A DNA stretch of 64,000 bases. Source: Aestuariibius insulae. GTDB lineage: Bacteria > Pseudomonadota > Alphaproteobacteria > Rhodobacterales > Rhodobacteraceae. The notes under the pieces were generated by a model. It did no database searches, had not been told where the DNA came from, and saw only the letters and a list, made by a program, of their open reading frames with translations. The position numbers and the translations under genes were made by a program. Positions 50,641 to 59,138 of this stretch are shown one piece after another. The stretch is taken from the NCBI RefSeq assembly GCF_040783535.2, contig NZ_JBFONW020000006.1, positions 241,787-305,786 on the forward strand, in the 5' to 3' direction. How positions within the stretch are numbered: position 1 is the stretch's first letter; each line of letters opens with the position of its first letter.

Positions 50641-51123
50641 ATGACGAACAGCAGTGCATCAGCTTCAATTTCGCCAGAGTACTTCTTTCCAACCTTTGCT
50701 GGCGTTCGCCCGCACAACGTTGACGAAGACGGCACAAAGACTTTTGTTTGGTCAACGCATCCGCGAGATCGCCTATCAGAGAGAGTTGACGAACTCTGTA
50801 GGTATGCGAGGCATTGCTATGAGGAAATCGACCAAGTGCGGCTCAATGCTGCGCAAAACGAAGCAAACGTCCTGATTTGCAGTGGGATTTTTTCCGAACG
50901 CCTATCCCCAAACGTGACTATCGATCGTTATGGGGAGATTTCGTTTACTCATCAGTCTGACACAGGTTACATCGATATAGGTGTCCGCGGAGAAACGGAG
51001 CTTTCTTATCATATCCGAAATGATGTCGCGCCGAACGCGACTGATCACGATGACTATGCTTGGAATCGCTTTGATATCCCGTCGACCTTATTGGATGCGG
51101 TCGAAAAATTCGTTTCAAAGTAA
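50641..51123 (+). CDS. Small unknown protein, second gene of the cassette
   Basis: A 160-residue soluble protein. The region VTIDRYGEISFTHQSDTGYI looks like a beta-hairpin module (xDxxGEIxhxWxxxxxxL pattern) that I recall from small proteins of unknown function encoded in mobile loci; it is preceded by a helical region RVDELCRYARHCYEEID. No catalytic signature. Lies 13 bases after the first gene. Confidence 0.65.
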   Translation: MTNSSASASISPEYFFPTFAGVRPHNVDEDGTKTFVWSTHPRDRLSERVDELCRYARHCYEEIDQVRLNAAQNEANVLICSGIFSERLSPNVTIDRYGEISFTHQSDTGYIDIGVRGETELSYHIRNDVAPNATDHDDYAWNRFDIPSTLLDAVEKFVSK

Positions 51124-51138
51124 TTCACTAGCGTCTCA

Positions 51139-51615
51139 ATGGTTGATAATAACGAGAGTATAGCCCGCTTACTTTTTTCAGATGATATGGTTAAGCACTT
51201 AACAGGCCAGCTGACTCCGGCGTCATTTCCCACTGAAGAATTATTGGAGAAACCAGGACGAGATGGAACTCTGAAGTCTGTCTCGGTTGATCGCTGCGAG
51301 TACATTAATCCTCTGCGCTCAACGCTGGAAGAAAAAGCAAAGGAAATTGAGAAACCAGAAAGAGATCGCGCTCGATGGGGATTTGCTGTCTCTGAGGTGT
51401 CGGCAATTCGGGAGATTCTCACTTCAGATAAAATGCAGGTCTACGATGTTTTTCCTGATCCTATCGAGAATGGAAAATTTCCAGAGTGGGATCTTGCACA
51501 TGCCAAACTCGTAAGAGCAGCGCCTACCCATACACGAAGTCTAGTACGTGGCAGCAGAGACAAGTTAATTAGCTTGTTTCAAGAGAATATGTATCCGTTT
51601 GAACCAAGCATGTAA
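51139..51615 (+). CDS. Small unknown protein, third gene of the cassette
   Basis: A 158-residue soluble protein. A central KSVSVDRCEYINPL, followed by VSEVSAIREI and VYDVFPDP, ends in a conserved-looking DLAHAKLV and basic C-terminal helix (RSLVRGSRDKLISLF). The sequence pattern SV-D...dP...HA recalls an uncharacterised small family paired with the second protein in other genomes; this is from memory. No known toxin motif. Lies 15 bases after gene two. Confidence 0.62.
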   Translation: MVDNNESIARLLFSDDMVKHLTGQLTPASFPTEELLEKPGRDGTLKSVSVDRCEYINPLRSTLEEKAKEIEKPERDRARWGFAVSEVSAIREILTSDKMQVYDVFPDPIENGKFPEWDLAHAKLVRAAPTHTRSLVRGSRDKLISLFQENMYPFEPSM

Positions 51616-51908
51616 GTGCCTTAATCTTGCACACCGCAACAAACCTCGATGTCTTCTTTAGGCCGACTGCGGTCTTTCAGAGCTTGGATATAGATGGCAG
51701 CAAACGTCCGCAAAGCAGACGACTAGGAGGAACTCTTCATTCTACCATTTCGTCGGGATCTAGACCAAATCTGCACACAGGTCACCTGCCTAGGTTTTCC
51801 CAAGCACGAAGACCCACATCACCGCATACCAGCGATGATGCTTTCCTTGCCTATTGGGGTGTCGCACCGACTGAACAGTACGCTCAAGTAAGCGTTCATC
51901 TGTCATCT
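51616..51908. other. Spacer after the cassette, no gene seen
   Basis: An open frame at 51627-51923 on the plus strand is serine/arginine-rich and without a ribosome-binding site; rejected. No other feature recognised. Confidence 0.5.
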
Positions 51909-52100
51909 TTATCCCGCGCCTAGATCGCCTTCGACGATCACGAAGCCGGGACTTTTGAGCGAATCTAGCAGATGTGGATCGGTTACCGCCACGAATTTTA
52001 ACTTAGTCCATGGACCAAGATTTCCCGGAAGATTCTCACCAGAGCTATCAATGCTCACCGCATTGAGTCCACCTGGTGCCTTGAATGTCATCACCATCAT
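51909..52100 (-). CDS. Small phage-type protein
   Basis: A 63-residue protein with an excellent GGAGG ribosome-binding site eight bases before the ATG. MTFKAPGGLNAVSIDSSGE and LLDSLKSPGFVIVEGD recall the small conserved proteins found in structural modules of phages of alphaproteobacteria (pattern of an N-terminal beta-strand pair, then a GF motif). The assignment to phage is an inference. Confidence 0.55.
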   Translation of the reverse strand: MMVMTFKAPGGLNAVSIDSSGENLPGNLGPWTKLKFVAVTDPHLLDSLKSPGFVIVEGDLGAG

Positions 52101-52238
52101 AGTTCAGCCTCCGCTTTATTGTTCGGCAGCGCGCCGCCGCCTCGATGCGGCAATGATCGCATTAGCGATGCTGCGCAGTCCGCCGAATGGCGAGAGAAAG
52201 AGCAATTAATCTATCATATCATAAATTCATGCCTTTGA

Positions 52239-52754
52239 TCAGAATTGATCTAGAACCCTCTCAAGGGACTCTCTTGAAATCGAAGACCCAAGTTCAGCAC
52301 TAATCGCTTTCCACTCTTGAAGCATATCCCGGTACCGCGCTCGAACAGGCATATGCGAATTCAAGTTGCCCGACTGAATAGTCGGTAAATCTGAGAAGCG
52401 GCGCTCTTTGGTCATCAAAAACTCCGCAAAGCGCTTAAATTTCGCTTCGTTATTGCCGTCATAGCCGTGAAACTTTGAAGATCGGAAAGCCTCATGGTCC
52501 AAACTAAGATCTTGAATTGCGCTATCGATCCCCTCAAACATCGAAAGAGTATCAAAGACTTCACTACATTCATCCACCGACATCACATCCTGATCGTCAT
52601 AAACGTGCCCGTAGAGCTCGCCGTAAAGGAGCTCATAGCCATTAGATAAAATCTCTATGGCTAGGTCGCATTCCTCTTTTCTCATAATCTCACGGTCTCT
52701 CATAACCATATGCTGATAAATCAGACTGACTCTCTCGAATTTACTTAGCTTCAT
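52239..52754 (-). CDS. YfbU-domain protein
   Basis: A 171-residue helical protein matching the YfbU family (ILSNGYELLYGELY, DECSEVFDTLSMFEGIDSA, FHGYDGNNEAKFKRFAEFL, ARYRDMLQEWK). The function of YfbU is not settled; overproduction of the E. coli protein is reported to affect growth. It lies alone on the minus strand between two small genes in the AT-rich region, more like phage or island cargo than core. Confidence 0.75.
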   Translation of the reverse strand: MKLSKFERVSLIYQHMVMRDREIMRKEECDLAIEILSNGYELLYGELYGHVYDDQDVMSVDECSEVFDTLSMFEGIDSAIQDLSLDHEAFRSSKFHGYDGNNEAKFKRFAEFLMTKERRFSDLPTIQSGNLNSHMPVRARYRDMLQEWKAISAELGSSISRESLERVLDQF

Positions 52755-52809
52755 TGTTCAATCACCTTCTCTATCAAGCATCCTTCCCAAACGGGAAGAC
52801 TGTTGCGAT

Positions 52810-53046
52810 TTACTCTTGCAATACGATATGTTGCGCAGACCGCCACTCGGCTTCCAGAACGATGTCGAGAAACTCTCGAACATGCGGATTGTTGACGTGC
52901 TGACTCAAACCGGGCCGGACTACGTTGATCGATTGCAGACAGGCATCGATCCTACTCCTGCTCAGCGGACTATCCTCACACGTCGCCACGATTCCTGCCT
53001 TCGCAGACCTGCAAACGTTTATGATGGCTCCTATTAGAACTCCCAA
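52810..53046 (-). CDS. Small protein, possibly the second half of a frameshifted gene
   Basis: A 78-residue frame with a TTG start at 53046, overlapping the stop of the preceding gene by 13 bases. Its text (INVCRSAKAGIVATCEDS, HVREFLDIVLEAEW) looks protein-like, but the weak start and overlap could mean it is the continuation of the upstream gene after a one-base frameshift. Confidence 0.4.
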   Translation of the reverse strand: MGVLIGAIINVCRSAKAGIVATCEDSPLSRSRIDACLQSINVVRPGLSQHVNNPHVREFLDIVLEAEWRSAQHIVLQE

Positions 53047-53297
53047 ATCTTGATATTTTTATGCAGTATGACGTCGGGTGGTTGATCATTCTCAACATTC
53101 TCCATACGCGCATGATATCCATCACGGATTTTTTCTACGGCCTCTTCGATAGTATCCACTAAAGTATAGTTTTCCTTGAATCGACGGTCTTTTGCTGGAA
53201 CATTCGGATGGATCAGCACAAAGAGACCATCAGCTCTCGTTATAAGTCGGTTGATTGTCTTTGCCTTACTAGAGACGCCCACGACAACATACTTCAA
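53034..53297 (-). CDS. Small protein, unknown
   Basis: An 87-residue basic-acidic protein (MKYVVVGVSSKAKTINRL, TLVDTIEEAVEKIRDGY), with an alpha/beta look like a small nucleotide-binding or response-type fold, but no recognised motif. Stop at 53034 overlaps the TTG of the next frame; see the entry for that gene. Confidence 0.5.
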   Translation of the reverse strand: MKYVVVGVSSKAKTINRLITRADGLFVLIHPNVPAKDRRFKENYTLVDTIEEAVEKIRDGYHARMENVENDQPPDVILHKNIKIWEF

Positions 53298-53380
53298 AGT
53301 TCCCTCCTATTCCTCGCCTTCAATTTCGGACGGATGTACATCGCGCATCGGATAGCGCTCTAGTCCCAGTATCCCTCGCT

Positions 53381-53605
53381 TCACCAACGCTGGACTGTCT
53401 TGGGACTTTTGATCCTGGGCGCCTTAGAGTCGGCAGCATTCAGCGCTCGAACCACGTCAATGGCCTTCCAGACAGATCCTTGCGATGCAGTCAGAGCATT
53501 CTGGAAGCGAAGGAGGGCGCTGCCGATTAAGCCTAGCCACTCCTGACCAGAATATTCTAGCATGCCAAAGGTCGCGCAAATTCGTTCACGTCGGCTTCTT
53601 CTCAC
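53381..53605 (-). CDS. Possible small gene after the tail-collar protein
   Basis: A 74-residue frame with a GTG start that overlaps the preceding gene by 20 bases (GTG AGA AGA...). The C-terminal half (LLRFQNALTASQGSVWKAI) is plausible protein but without match or strong ribosome-binding site; shorter starts at 53563 are possible. Confidence 0.3.
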   Translation of the reverse strand: MRRSRRERICATFGMLEYSGQEWLGLIGSALLRFQNALTASQGSVWKAIDVVRALNAADSKAPRIKSPKTVQRW

Positions 53606-54239
53606 AGAAGTAAAGCACGATATAAGGTTGCATATTATTATGTGCTTTGCCCCCTTTACTTAGAGAAGTTTCGACGTCTCGGTACCAACCAACATTTAGT
53701 CCCCTATCAGTACCACTAGCTCCCACGCCACTCGGGAGAAAGCCGAGGGTGGGCACCTGATTTTGCTCGGCTGTACCCTTGTCCTGTAGCCAGTAAAAAT
53801 CGCGGTAGCCATGCCTGTGTGCGGGTAACTCGTCTTCAAGAAGGACATGTTCCCAATATCCGTCAGTCTCCGTGGGAGCGAAGGAACGCGTCACGGCGCG
53901 AATGGTGGTCGAACCAACGCCAACAATCACCCTGCCTGCCGCAGCCGTGTAGTCGGTCCAGTCGTTTGCGAGGTCTTCGCATCGCTTAAGCGACGCAACG
54001 ATTATGCCGTCTGGCAGCATGGCACTCTCATCTTCTGTCGGATTAGCGCCGCTCAGTAGAAGCGCCACTACTGCACCGGCGGCAGCACCGCTTGCCCAGG
54101 GGTGCCGGTCGAGCCACCTGCGTAGCTCGCTCCAAACGCCGACGAGAATGGTCACAGCCAAACCTGACAGAATGCCAGCCATCGTGCCGGGAGGAATGTT
54201 TTCAAGCACATCTATAACCAGTACGATCCTTCTCTTCAT
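53586..54239 (-). CDS. Membrane-anchored tail-collar-like protein
   Basis: A 217-residue protein. Residues about 15-35 and 48-65 are hydrophobic (MAGILSGLAVTILVGVW, SGAAAGAVVALLLSG), so it should be membrane-anchored at the N-terminus. The C-terminal half has the phage tail-collar fold: LLEDELPAHRHGYR, a glycine-rich stretch and the closing HNNMQPYIVLYFC. It thus combines a membrane anchor with a receptor-binding-type domain, an unusual order. It sits between an unknown gene and the toxin-like pair in the AT-rich region. Confidence 0.6.
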   Translation of the reverse strand: MKRRIVLVIDVLENIPPGTMAGILSGLAVTILVGVWSELRRWLDRHPWASGAAAGAVVALLLSGANPTEDESAMLPDGIIVASLKRCEDLANDWTDYTAAAGRVIVGVGSTTIRAVTRSFAPTETDGYWEHVLLEDELPAHRHGYRDFYWLQDKGTAEQNQVPTLGFLPSGVGASGTDRGLNVGWYRDVETSLSKGGKAHNNMQPYIVLYFCEKKPT

Positions 54240-54655
54240 TATAAAGCGATATGGTTCATGCAGCTAGCGGTGCAATTATAACAAATGGTAGAAAGGTTAC
54301 CAAAGTAATAGATTAAAGAGGTTCCCTTGTCGAGAATCATTTTTGTGATGGCGCCAGGCGCTCTTATCTCTTCGCACACTTTGTGAGGACTAAACATACG
54401 GAGACCCAAGAACCATTGCTAATCCATTTCTCTTGCGACAAAAGGAATTAGACTACTGTGAAAGTGGCCGCTATGTGGCTGTTCGGCAATTTAAGATGGC
54501 TGGTCGCATCAGCTTTAAACAACGAGATCAAGATCATTTTCGACGGGCGGAGGGATTGGCGGCGCGTACTAATCCGACACGGTAGGCGCTTCGAAGTTTT
54601 TCTTCTAGCAATCGCGCGCAATGTTCTCGTCATCCACTGGCTATGCAGTCTAACC
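54240..54655. other. About 415-base spacer, no gene seen
   Basis: Short frames on both strands are without ribosome-binding sites and recognised products. AT-rich. It separates the tail-collar gene from the unknown 277-residue gene. Confidence 0.5.
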
Positions 54656-55489
54656 CTAAGCTAACTGGGGGCCGAAAGGCTCGTACAATGGATCCCGAAA
54701 CACTGCCGGAAAAATTATGATTGGAGTAAAGGCGCCACCGACTCGCATCAACGCGATCCTTACAACATCAAGTATTGCACGAATGACATTAGATCCAATC
54801 GTAAACCACATAATAGCACTAGCACTTAATGATGCACCGCCCGAGCGAATTAGCGAGGCAAAGTTTTGAGCCATCTGAAATACTGGCATTCTTATTCCCT
54901 CAACTGCCAATGAAGTATTAATATAGAGATTTCTCAATATATGTGTATGGTGACCTAAGCCATGTCGAAGAATACTAGGAATAAGGGTGCGAGAAACGTT
55001 CGGGTTTGAAGTGCTGAGAGTTCTTATGACATTTGACACTAATATATCACGCGTTCGCCACGCATTTTGAGGTGCTTGGATCACGACCCATGATAGCCGG
55101 TTAGGGTACTTCTGTCGTAACTCAGCAGCTAATTTCAGCGTGTCATCAACCATTCCTAGACGAATGCGAGCATAAGTTTGCAGAGGACCTATTGCTCGGT
55201 GTAGCTGTGATGCTAAATCATAGTTCTTTCGGTATAAATCCAGCATCCTTCGATCGAGTTTCGAAACAATATTATACAAAGAGCTTCTCGAAGCTCTGAG
55301 GCTCTCCAGATGATTGAAGGGTTGCCCTGAACCCTTTAATATTCTGCCACCTTGAGCTTCTAATAAAGCTGCTTCATGGGTTCCGATATCTACTGCTTTT
55401 CCAATCGACGCGGAAAGCAACTTTGAAATCAAATGGTGAATTGGCTTTCGATTAAAGCATGCATACATAAAATTTGGAATATCAAACAT
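54656..55489 (-). CDS. Unknown protein paired with the peptidoglycan-binding gene
   Basis: A 277-residue, basic, AT-rich-coded protein. The N-terminal two thirds are helical with alternating charges (DLYRKNYDLASQLHRAIG, DTLKLAAELRQKYPN). The C-terminal third has two to three hydrophobic helices (SASAIMWFTIGSNVIRAILDVVRIALM, GGAFTPIIIFPAVF). It starts two bases after the stop of the upstream peptidoglycan-binding gene, so the two are co-translated. A pore-forming or wall-targeted toxin is a possibility; no known family recognised. Confidence 0.55.
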   Translation of the reverse strand: MFDIPNFMYACFNRKPIHHLISKLLSASIGKAVDIGTHEAALLEAQGGRILKGSGQPFNHLESLRASRSSLYNIVSKLDRRMLDLYRKNYDLASQLHRAIGPLQTYARIRLGMVDDTLKLAAELRQKYPNRLSWVVIQAPQNAWRTRDILVSNVIRTLSTSNPNVSRTLIPSILRHGLGHHTHILRNLYINTSLAVEGIRMPVFQMAQNFASLIRSGGASLSASAIMWFTIGSNVIRAILDVVRIALMRVGGAFTPIIIFPAVFRDPLYEPFGPQLA

Positions 55490-55491
55490 CT

Positions 55492-55752
55492 CTAAACCTC
55501 TTCAACAAATATATCTATCCCTGTAGGAACATATGGCATTGCGTGCGCGTGGAGAGCGGTCGCAGTGATAGGCCCAATGATTCCATCGCATGCAAGACCT
55601 GCGAACTTCTGAAATCTAACGACTGCATCTGCAGTCTTCGGTCCGAAGACACCATCCGGAAGAAGCTTTGCTATAGTGCATTCCGCGGTGTTCAGTTTTG
55701 TCTGATATCGCCTAACTTCTTCGCCTCGGCTTCCGCTTTTTAAATAGGACAT
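55492..55752 (-). CDS. Peptidoglycan-binding domain protein
   Basis: An 86-residue protein made of a single PG_binding_1 domain: RGEEVRRYQTKLN, then the DGVFGPKTADAVVRFQ motif and DGIIGPITATAL. No signal peptide, unlike most wall-binding proteins, so it would be released by lysis or exported with a partner. Co-transcribed with the 277-residue gene that follows at two bases. Confidence 0.75.
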   Translation of the reverse strand: MSYLKSGSRGEEVRRYQTKLNTAECTIAKLLPDGVFGPKTADAVVRFQKFAGLACDGIIGPITATALHAHAMPYVPTGIDIFVEEV

Positions 55753-56130
55753 GAAATCACCTTAACCACAAAACATAAGCCAACAAAGAGTGTTGGCTGA
55801 CCCACCCTGGATCGTACAGGTCAGAAGACCCTCAACCCAAAGTGTAAACGCTACAAGTTCATCTTGTATAGCCCTTAACACCTGAAAGGAGCCGCATTAT
55901 CGAGCCAAAACTCCGCTGTTTTTCTTGGAGATCCACGCTCGGCCGATCCGAAGAACCGCCACTCGGATCCATCGGCGCGACGGACCGTCCCGTCCTCAGA
56001 GAAAGAGACACAGTGAGTATGTAGTAGAACTTTTAGCTTGGGACCCGCCTTTAGCGCGAGAATATCAGTTTAGCAGGATAGTAGTGAGTGCTGAGTACCA
56101 AGAGGCTAGGGTCGAAAGACGACTGAGATG
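55753..56130. other. About 380-base spacer, no gene seen
   Basis: Contains only short frames. Holds the terminator-like hairpin at 55778-55798. The rest has no recognised feature. Confidence 0.5.
55778..55798 (-). terminator. Terminator-like hairpin upstream of the peptidoglycan-binding gene
   Basis: An 8-bp perfect stem AGCCAACA / TGTTGGCT with loop AAGAG; read on the minus strand it is followed by TATGTTTT. It lies between the methylase stop and the peptidoglycan-binding start, so it may end the prophage lysis-methylase transcript. Confidence 0.55.
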
Positions 56131-56946
56131 TCAAAGCAGACTAACCTTGACCCGCCGGTTGCAGACAATCAACTCAGGTGCGGCCTTAGCCTCCTGTTTC
56201 GACACGGTATAGGTCACCCTTGCCTCCTCGATGTGGAATCCATCGAACAGACGCCTCACTTCATGCGTGTCGTTCATCGAGAGCAGGAAGGTGCCGTCGA
56301 TCTTTGACAGCCTGTCCGCCAGCTCCCGGATATCCTTCTTTTCGAATAACCCTCGGCCGTAGTCAGCCTCATGTCCCCAGTATGGTGGATCGATATAAAA
56401 CAGGGTCTTGGGGCCGTCGTACCGCTCGAGGATGGCCCGCCAGTCGAGGTTTTCGAAGATCACGTCTTCAAGCCGGGCGTGTGCGGCCTCCAAGAGGGGC
56501 TCCAGACGCGACAGGCTAAATCGGGAGGGCCGGTCGGTGGCAACACCGAAAACACCGCCGAGCTGCCCTCCGAAGGCCAGCCGCTGCAAATAAAGGAATC
56601 GGGCAGCGCGTTCCAGATCGGTGAGCGTGCCAGGGTCGCATTTGCGCAAGCGATCGAACTCCCGCCGGGATGTGATCTGGAACCGCATGACTTCGATCAG
56701 CTGCGGATAGTGCCGCTGCAGGATACGAAAGAGATTGGTAATCTCGCTGTTGATGTCGTTGGCGACCTCGCATTTCGGGCGCCAGCTCCGGCGCAGAAAC
56801 ACCCCGCCCATGCCGACGAACGGTTCGACATAGGTGGCATGATCGATCGCATCGATCTTCTCGATGATCAGGTTCGAGAGCATTTTCTTGCCGCCGAGCC
56901 ACGGGGCGACAGGTTTGGCCGCTGGTACTTGCCTCATTTTCGACAT
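56131..56946 (-). CDS. DNA adenine methylase (Dam/D12 class)
   Basis: A 271-residue class alpha N6-adenine methyltransferase. SAM-binding FVGMGGVFLRRSW, catalytic DPPYWG (motif IV) and the helical target-recognition domain between (residues about 75-165). Phage-borne enzymes of this class typically protect the phage genome from restriction. Located at the distal end of the prophage lysis region with no partner endonuclease, so it is an orphan methylase. Confidence 0.9.
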   Translation of the reverse strand: MSKMRQVPAAKPVAPWLGGKKMLSNLIIEKIDAIDHATYVEPFVGMGGVFLRRSWRPKCEVANDINSEITNLFRILQRHYPQLIEVMRFQITSRREFDRLRKCDPGTLTDLERAARFLYLQRLAFGGQLGGVFGVATDRPSRFSLSRLEPLLEAAHARLEDVIFENLDWRAILERYDGPKTLFYIDPPYWGHEADYGRGLFEKKDIRELADRLSKIDGTFLLSMNDTHEVRRLFDGFHIEEARVTYTVSKQEAKAAPELIVCNRRVKVSLL

Positions 56947-57259
56947 TTGAATCCCCAGATCTGGGTGTCCCCTCCCGCAAAAGGGATGGGCGACGTATTC
57001 TTAGAGGAGCGTCGGCGCAGCCGGTCTGAAATCGTGGCTGCGTGGTGGGTGATGTTCGCGCATCACCTGCCCCCTTAAAGGGGCTGTCAGGCGCCAGTAC
57101 CGACGCCCAAGCTGGTTTCTTTGGTGGAAAGTCAAAGCAGATGTAGTGATCTCACCCGCTGCCGGTTGACTGTCGCAGCTGTCCTTTTCAGCCTAGATCT
57201 AGAAAACGTCGCCAGAGCTCATTCGAACTCTATGTGGTGTTTCAAAGGCTAAGCCGTCG

Positions 57260-57544
57260 ATGCTTGTTAAGCCGTCACCCAACCCAATCAGACTTACTAT
57301 CGAGAGAATGACCCAGCAGAACCGCCGCCAAAACATAGTTGAGAGATCCGCCCGAAGAGCCAGCGAGCATCACAACGAGGACCGATTTGAAGAACCGCTT
57401 CAGCAGGTCGCCAAGCCGATCGGCCCCTCCGATCGACAAAAAACCTTCGATCAGCTCATTCGCGAAGTGGAGGACCAGATCAGGAAGAACGAAAGCCTGA
57501 TCCTCCACATACGGGACTATACGTATGACGACCGAAGCCTTTGA
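57260..57544 (+). CDS. Possible small charged protein
   Basis: A 94-residue frame on the plus strand, while all neighbours are on the minus strand. The C-terminal half is a charged helix (RQKTFDQLIREVEDQIRKNE) which looks protein-like. Alternative start ATG at 57308. No family recognised; could be an overlapping artefact. Confidence 0.35.
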   Translation: MLVKPSPNPIRLTIERMTQQNRRQNIVERSARRASEHHNEDRFEEPLQQVAKPIGPSDRQKTFDQLIREVEDQIRKNESLILHIRDYTYDDRSL

Positions 57545-57614
57545 GCCCCGGATATGTCCGCCCTGACCCCGCCAAGGACACCTCGTCTGGCGCCCGGCAG
57601 GATAGGCTAGAAAG

Positions 57615-57980
57615 CTACTTCGGCTCTTTCCGCAGCCGCCCGAGGAACTCCGCCGAGTAGCGCTCGATCAGGCGGTCCAGAACGCCGTCGCCCGGCGTCA
57701 ATGCCGTGAGGGCGTCCGGCACGCTCTCCTTCAAGTGATGCACGACATGGGCCCGCAGATTGGCCAAGGCCATGTCCGGCCCGTAGCGAAGGGCCGACTC
57801 GACGCTGGTCTGAATGGCTTCGTGAAATGCCTCGCGGTGGCCTTTCTCAATCTGAATCCCGGAAGCGGCCTCGATGGCACCGGCCGCGCGATTGATGAAG
57901 AGCGTCAGGAGGGCCGCGAAGACCGTTGCGATTGCCGTCATTACGGCTTCTGAGGATAGGATCGCGTTTAGAGTATCCAT
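57615..57980 (-). CDS. Holin-like phage protein
   Basis: A 121-residue protein with one N-terminal hydrophobic segment (about residues 10-32, AVMTAIATVFAALLTLFINRA) and a charged helical body. Size, single N-terminal span and position right after the endolysin fit phage holins of the single-span type. It follows the endolysin gene at 42 bases. Confidence 0.65.
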   Translation of the reverse strand: MDTLNAILSSEAVMTAIATVFAALLTLFINRAAGAIEAASGIQIEKGHREAFHEAIQTSVESALRYGPDMALANLRAHVVHHLKESVPDALTALTPGDGVLDRLIERYSAEFLGRLRKEPK

Positions 57981-58022
57981 TGCTGGAGTCCTTTCTTGGT
58001 TCGATAGTTGGGTGGGGGTCGT

Positions 58023-58649
58023 TCAGGTCGCGACGATCTCGCGGATGGCGTCGAGCTTCTCACGGTCCGAGAGGCTGATCTCGCCGGGCATGATGTCCGC
58101 CGGGTCGCCGAGCAAAGCGCGCAGGATTGGCTCGATCGTGATCCGCTGAGCAGAGGACCATACGGGCGTATGGCGGGCGGTGAGCCGGGTATACTCTGTC
58201 ATGGTGCCGTCTCCGGCCCAGATGCCGTCGAAGAAGAGGTCCGCCTCTGCTTCGCGCCGCTCAATGATCTCCGCTGGCTTGTTCCAGAGCATAAAGCTCT
58301 CGCGGGCCTGGGCGATCTTGCCGGCCTTCCAGTGGTCCGGCCAGGACGCCGAGCGAATGGATCCAGTATTCCAGTGGAAGCTCAGCGCGGCGGCGAACTG
58401 AGCCTCGGTCAGATCGTGCCCCTTGAACTCGGCACGTACGGCCTCGGCATAGTTGTCCAGCGCCCAGGCAAAGACCTCGAGGCAGCGGCGCAGCGGTTGC
58501 GGATTGTCGATATAGCGCCGGACATTGTGCCCGGTCTGGCTGGTCAGTCCGACGCTCCAGGTCCAGACGCCGACGCTGTCCTTATAGGCCTGCCGGACAA
58601 GTCCTTCGTGGAATGCGACCTCCGTCGCAGTTCTGAACGTCAGTTCCAT
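58023..58649 (-). CDS. Phage endolysin, GH24 lysozyme
   Basis: A 208-residue lysozyme with the T4-lysozyme-type catalytic triad spacing E-x8-D-x5-T: E15, D24 and T30 in FHEGLVRQAYKDSVGVWTW. The FHWNTGSI motif follows. No signal peptide, so it needs the holin for release. Core lysis gene of the prophage. Confidence 0.88.
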   Translation of the reverse strand: MELTFRTATEVAFHEGLVRQAYKDSVGVWTWSVGLTSQTGHNVRRYIDNPQPLRRCLEVFAWALDNYAEAVRAEFKGHDLTEAQFAAALSFHWNTGSIRSASWPDHWKAGKIAQARESFMLWNKPAEIIERREAEADLFFDGIWAGDGTMTEYTRLTARHTPVWSSAQRITIEPILRALLGDPADIMPGEISLSDREKLDAIREIVAT

Positions 58650-58715
58650 AGCTCTCCTCCAATGAGAAAAGCCCGCGCGAGGCGGGCCGGTGAACAGGAT
58701 CGGGATGTGGGTGGG

Positions 58716-59138
58716 TCAGCCGAGCGGCTCGACGGATGGGACGTCGAACGGGATCGGATCGGAGCAGCTCGGCCGCATCACGAGACTGAGGACGGCCGGC
58801 ACCCAGCAAGGCGTGTAGAAGTAGCTGCCGGGCGGCAGCGTCTCGCAGGCCAAATCGAAGATCACCGGACGATTGCCCCGCGCCTCGTAGAACGCCCTGC
58901 CCGAGGCATCGCAATCCTCGACTTGTCGGCCGTCGATCGTCTCGACCTGATCGGTGAACTGCATATGCATCGGCAGCGTGACGGTTCGGGTCAGGGACAC
59001 CGACGGGAACGCCACGGCGACGCGCTGCACCTGCATGAAGGGCCAGAGGGGCGAGGCGAGATAGAAGAGCATGACGACCGCGACGATGGCGGCGATGACG
59101 TCCTTCGTATCCCAGGCGGATCTTCTGAAGAACTGCAT
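58716..59138 (-). CDS. Small membrane protein in the lysis region
   Basis: About 140 residues from the ATG at 59138, which overlaps the previous stop by one base (TGATG). One N-terminal span (about residues 13-32). The rest is beta-rich with cysteines (VEDCDASG, FDLACETLPPG). Position suggests an accessory lysis (spanin-like) or superinfection-exclusion role; not recognised. Confidence 0.55.
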   Translation of the reverse strand: MQFFRRSAWDTKDVIAAIVAVVMLFYLASPLWPFMQVQRVAVAFPSVSLTRTVTLPMHMQFTDQVETIDGRQVEDCDASGRAFYEARGNRPVIFDLACETLPPGSYFYTPCWVPAVLSLVMRPSCSDPIPFDVPSVEPLG

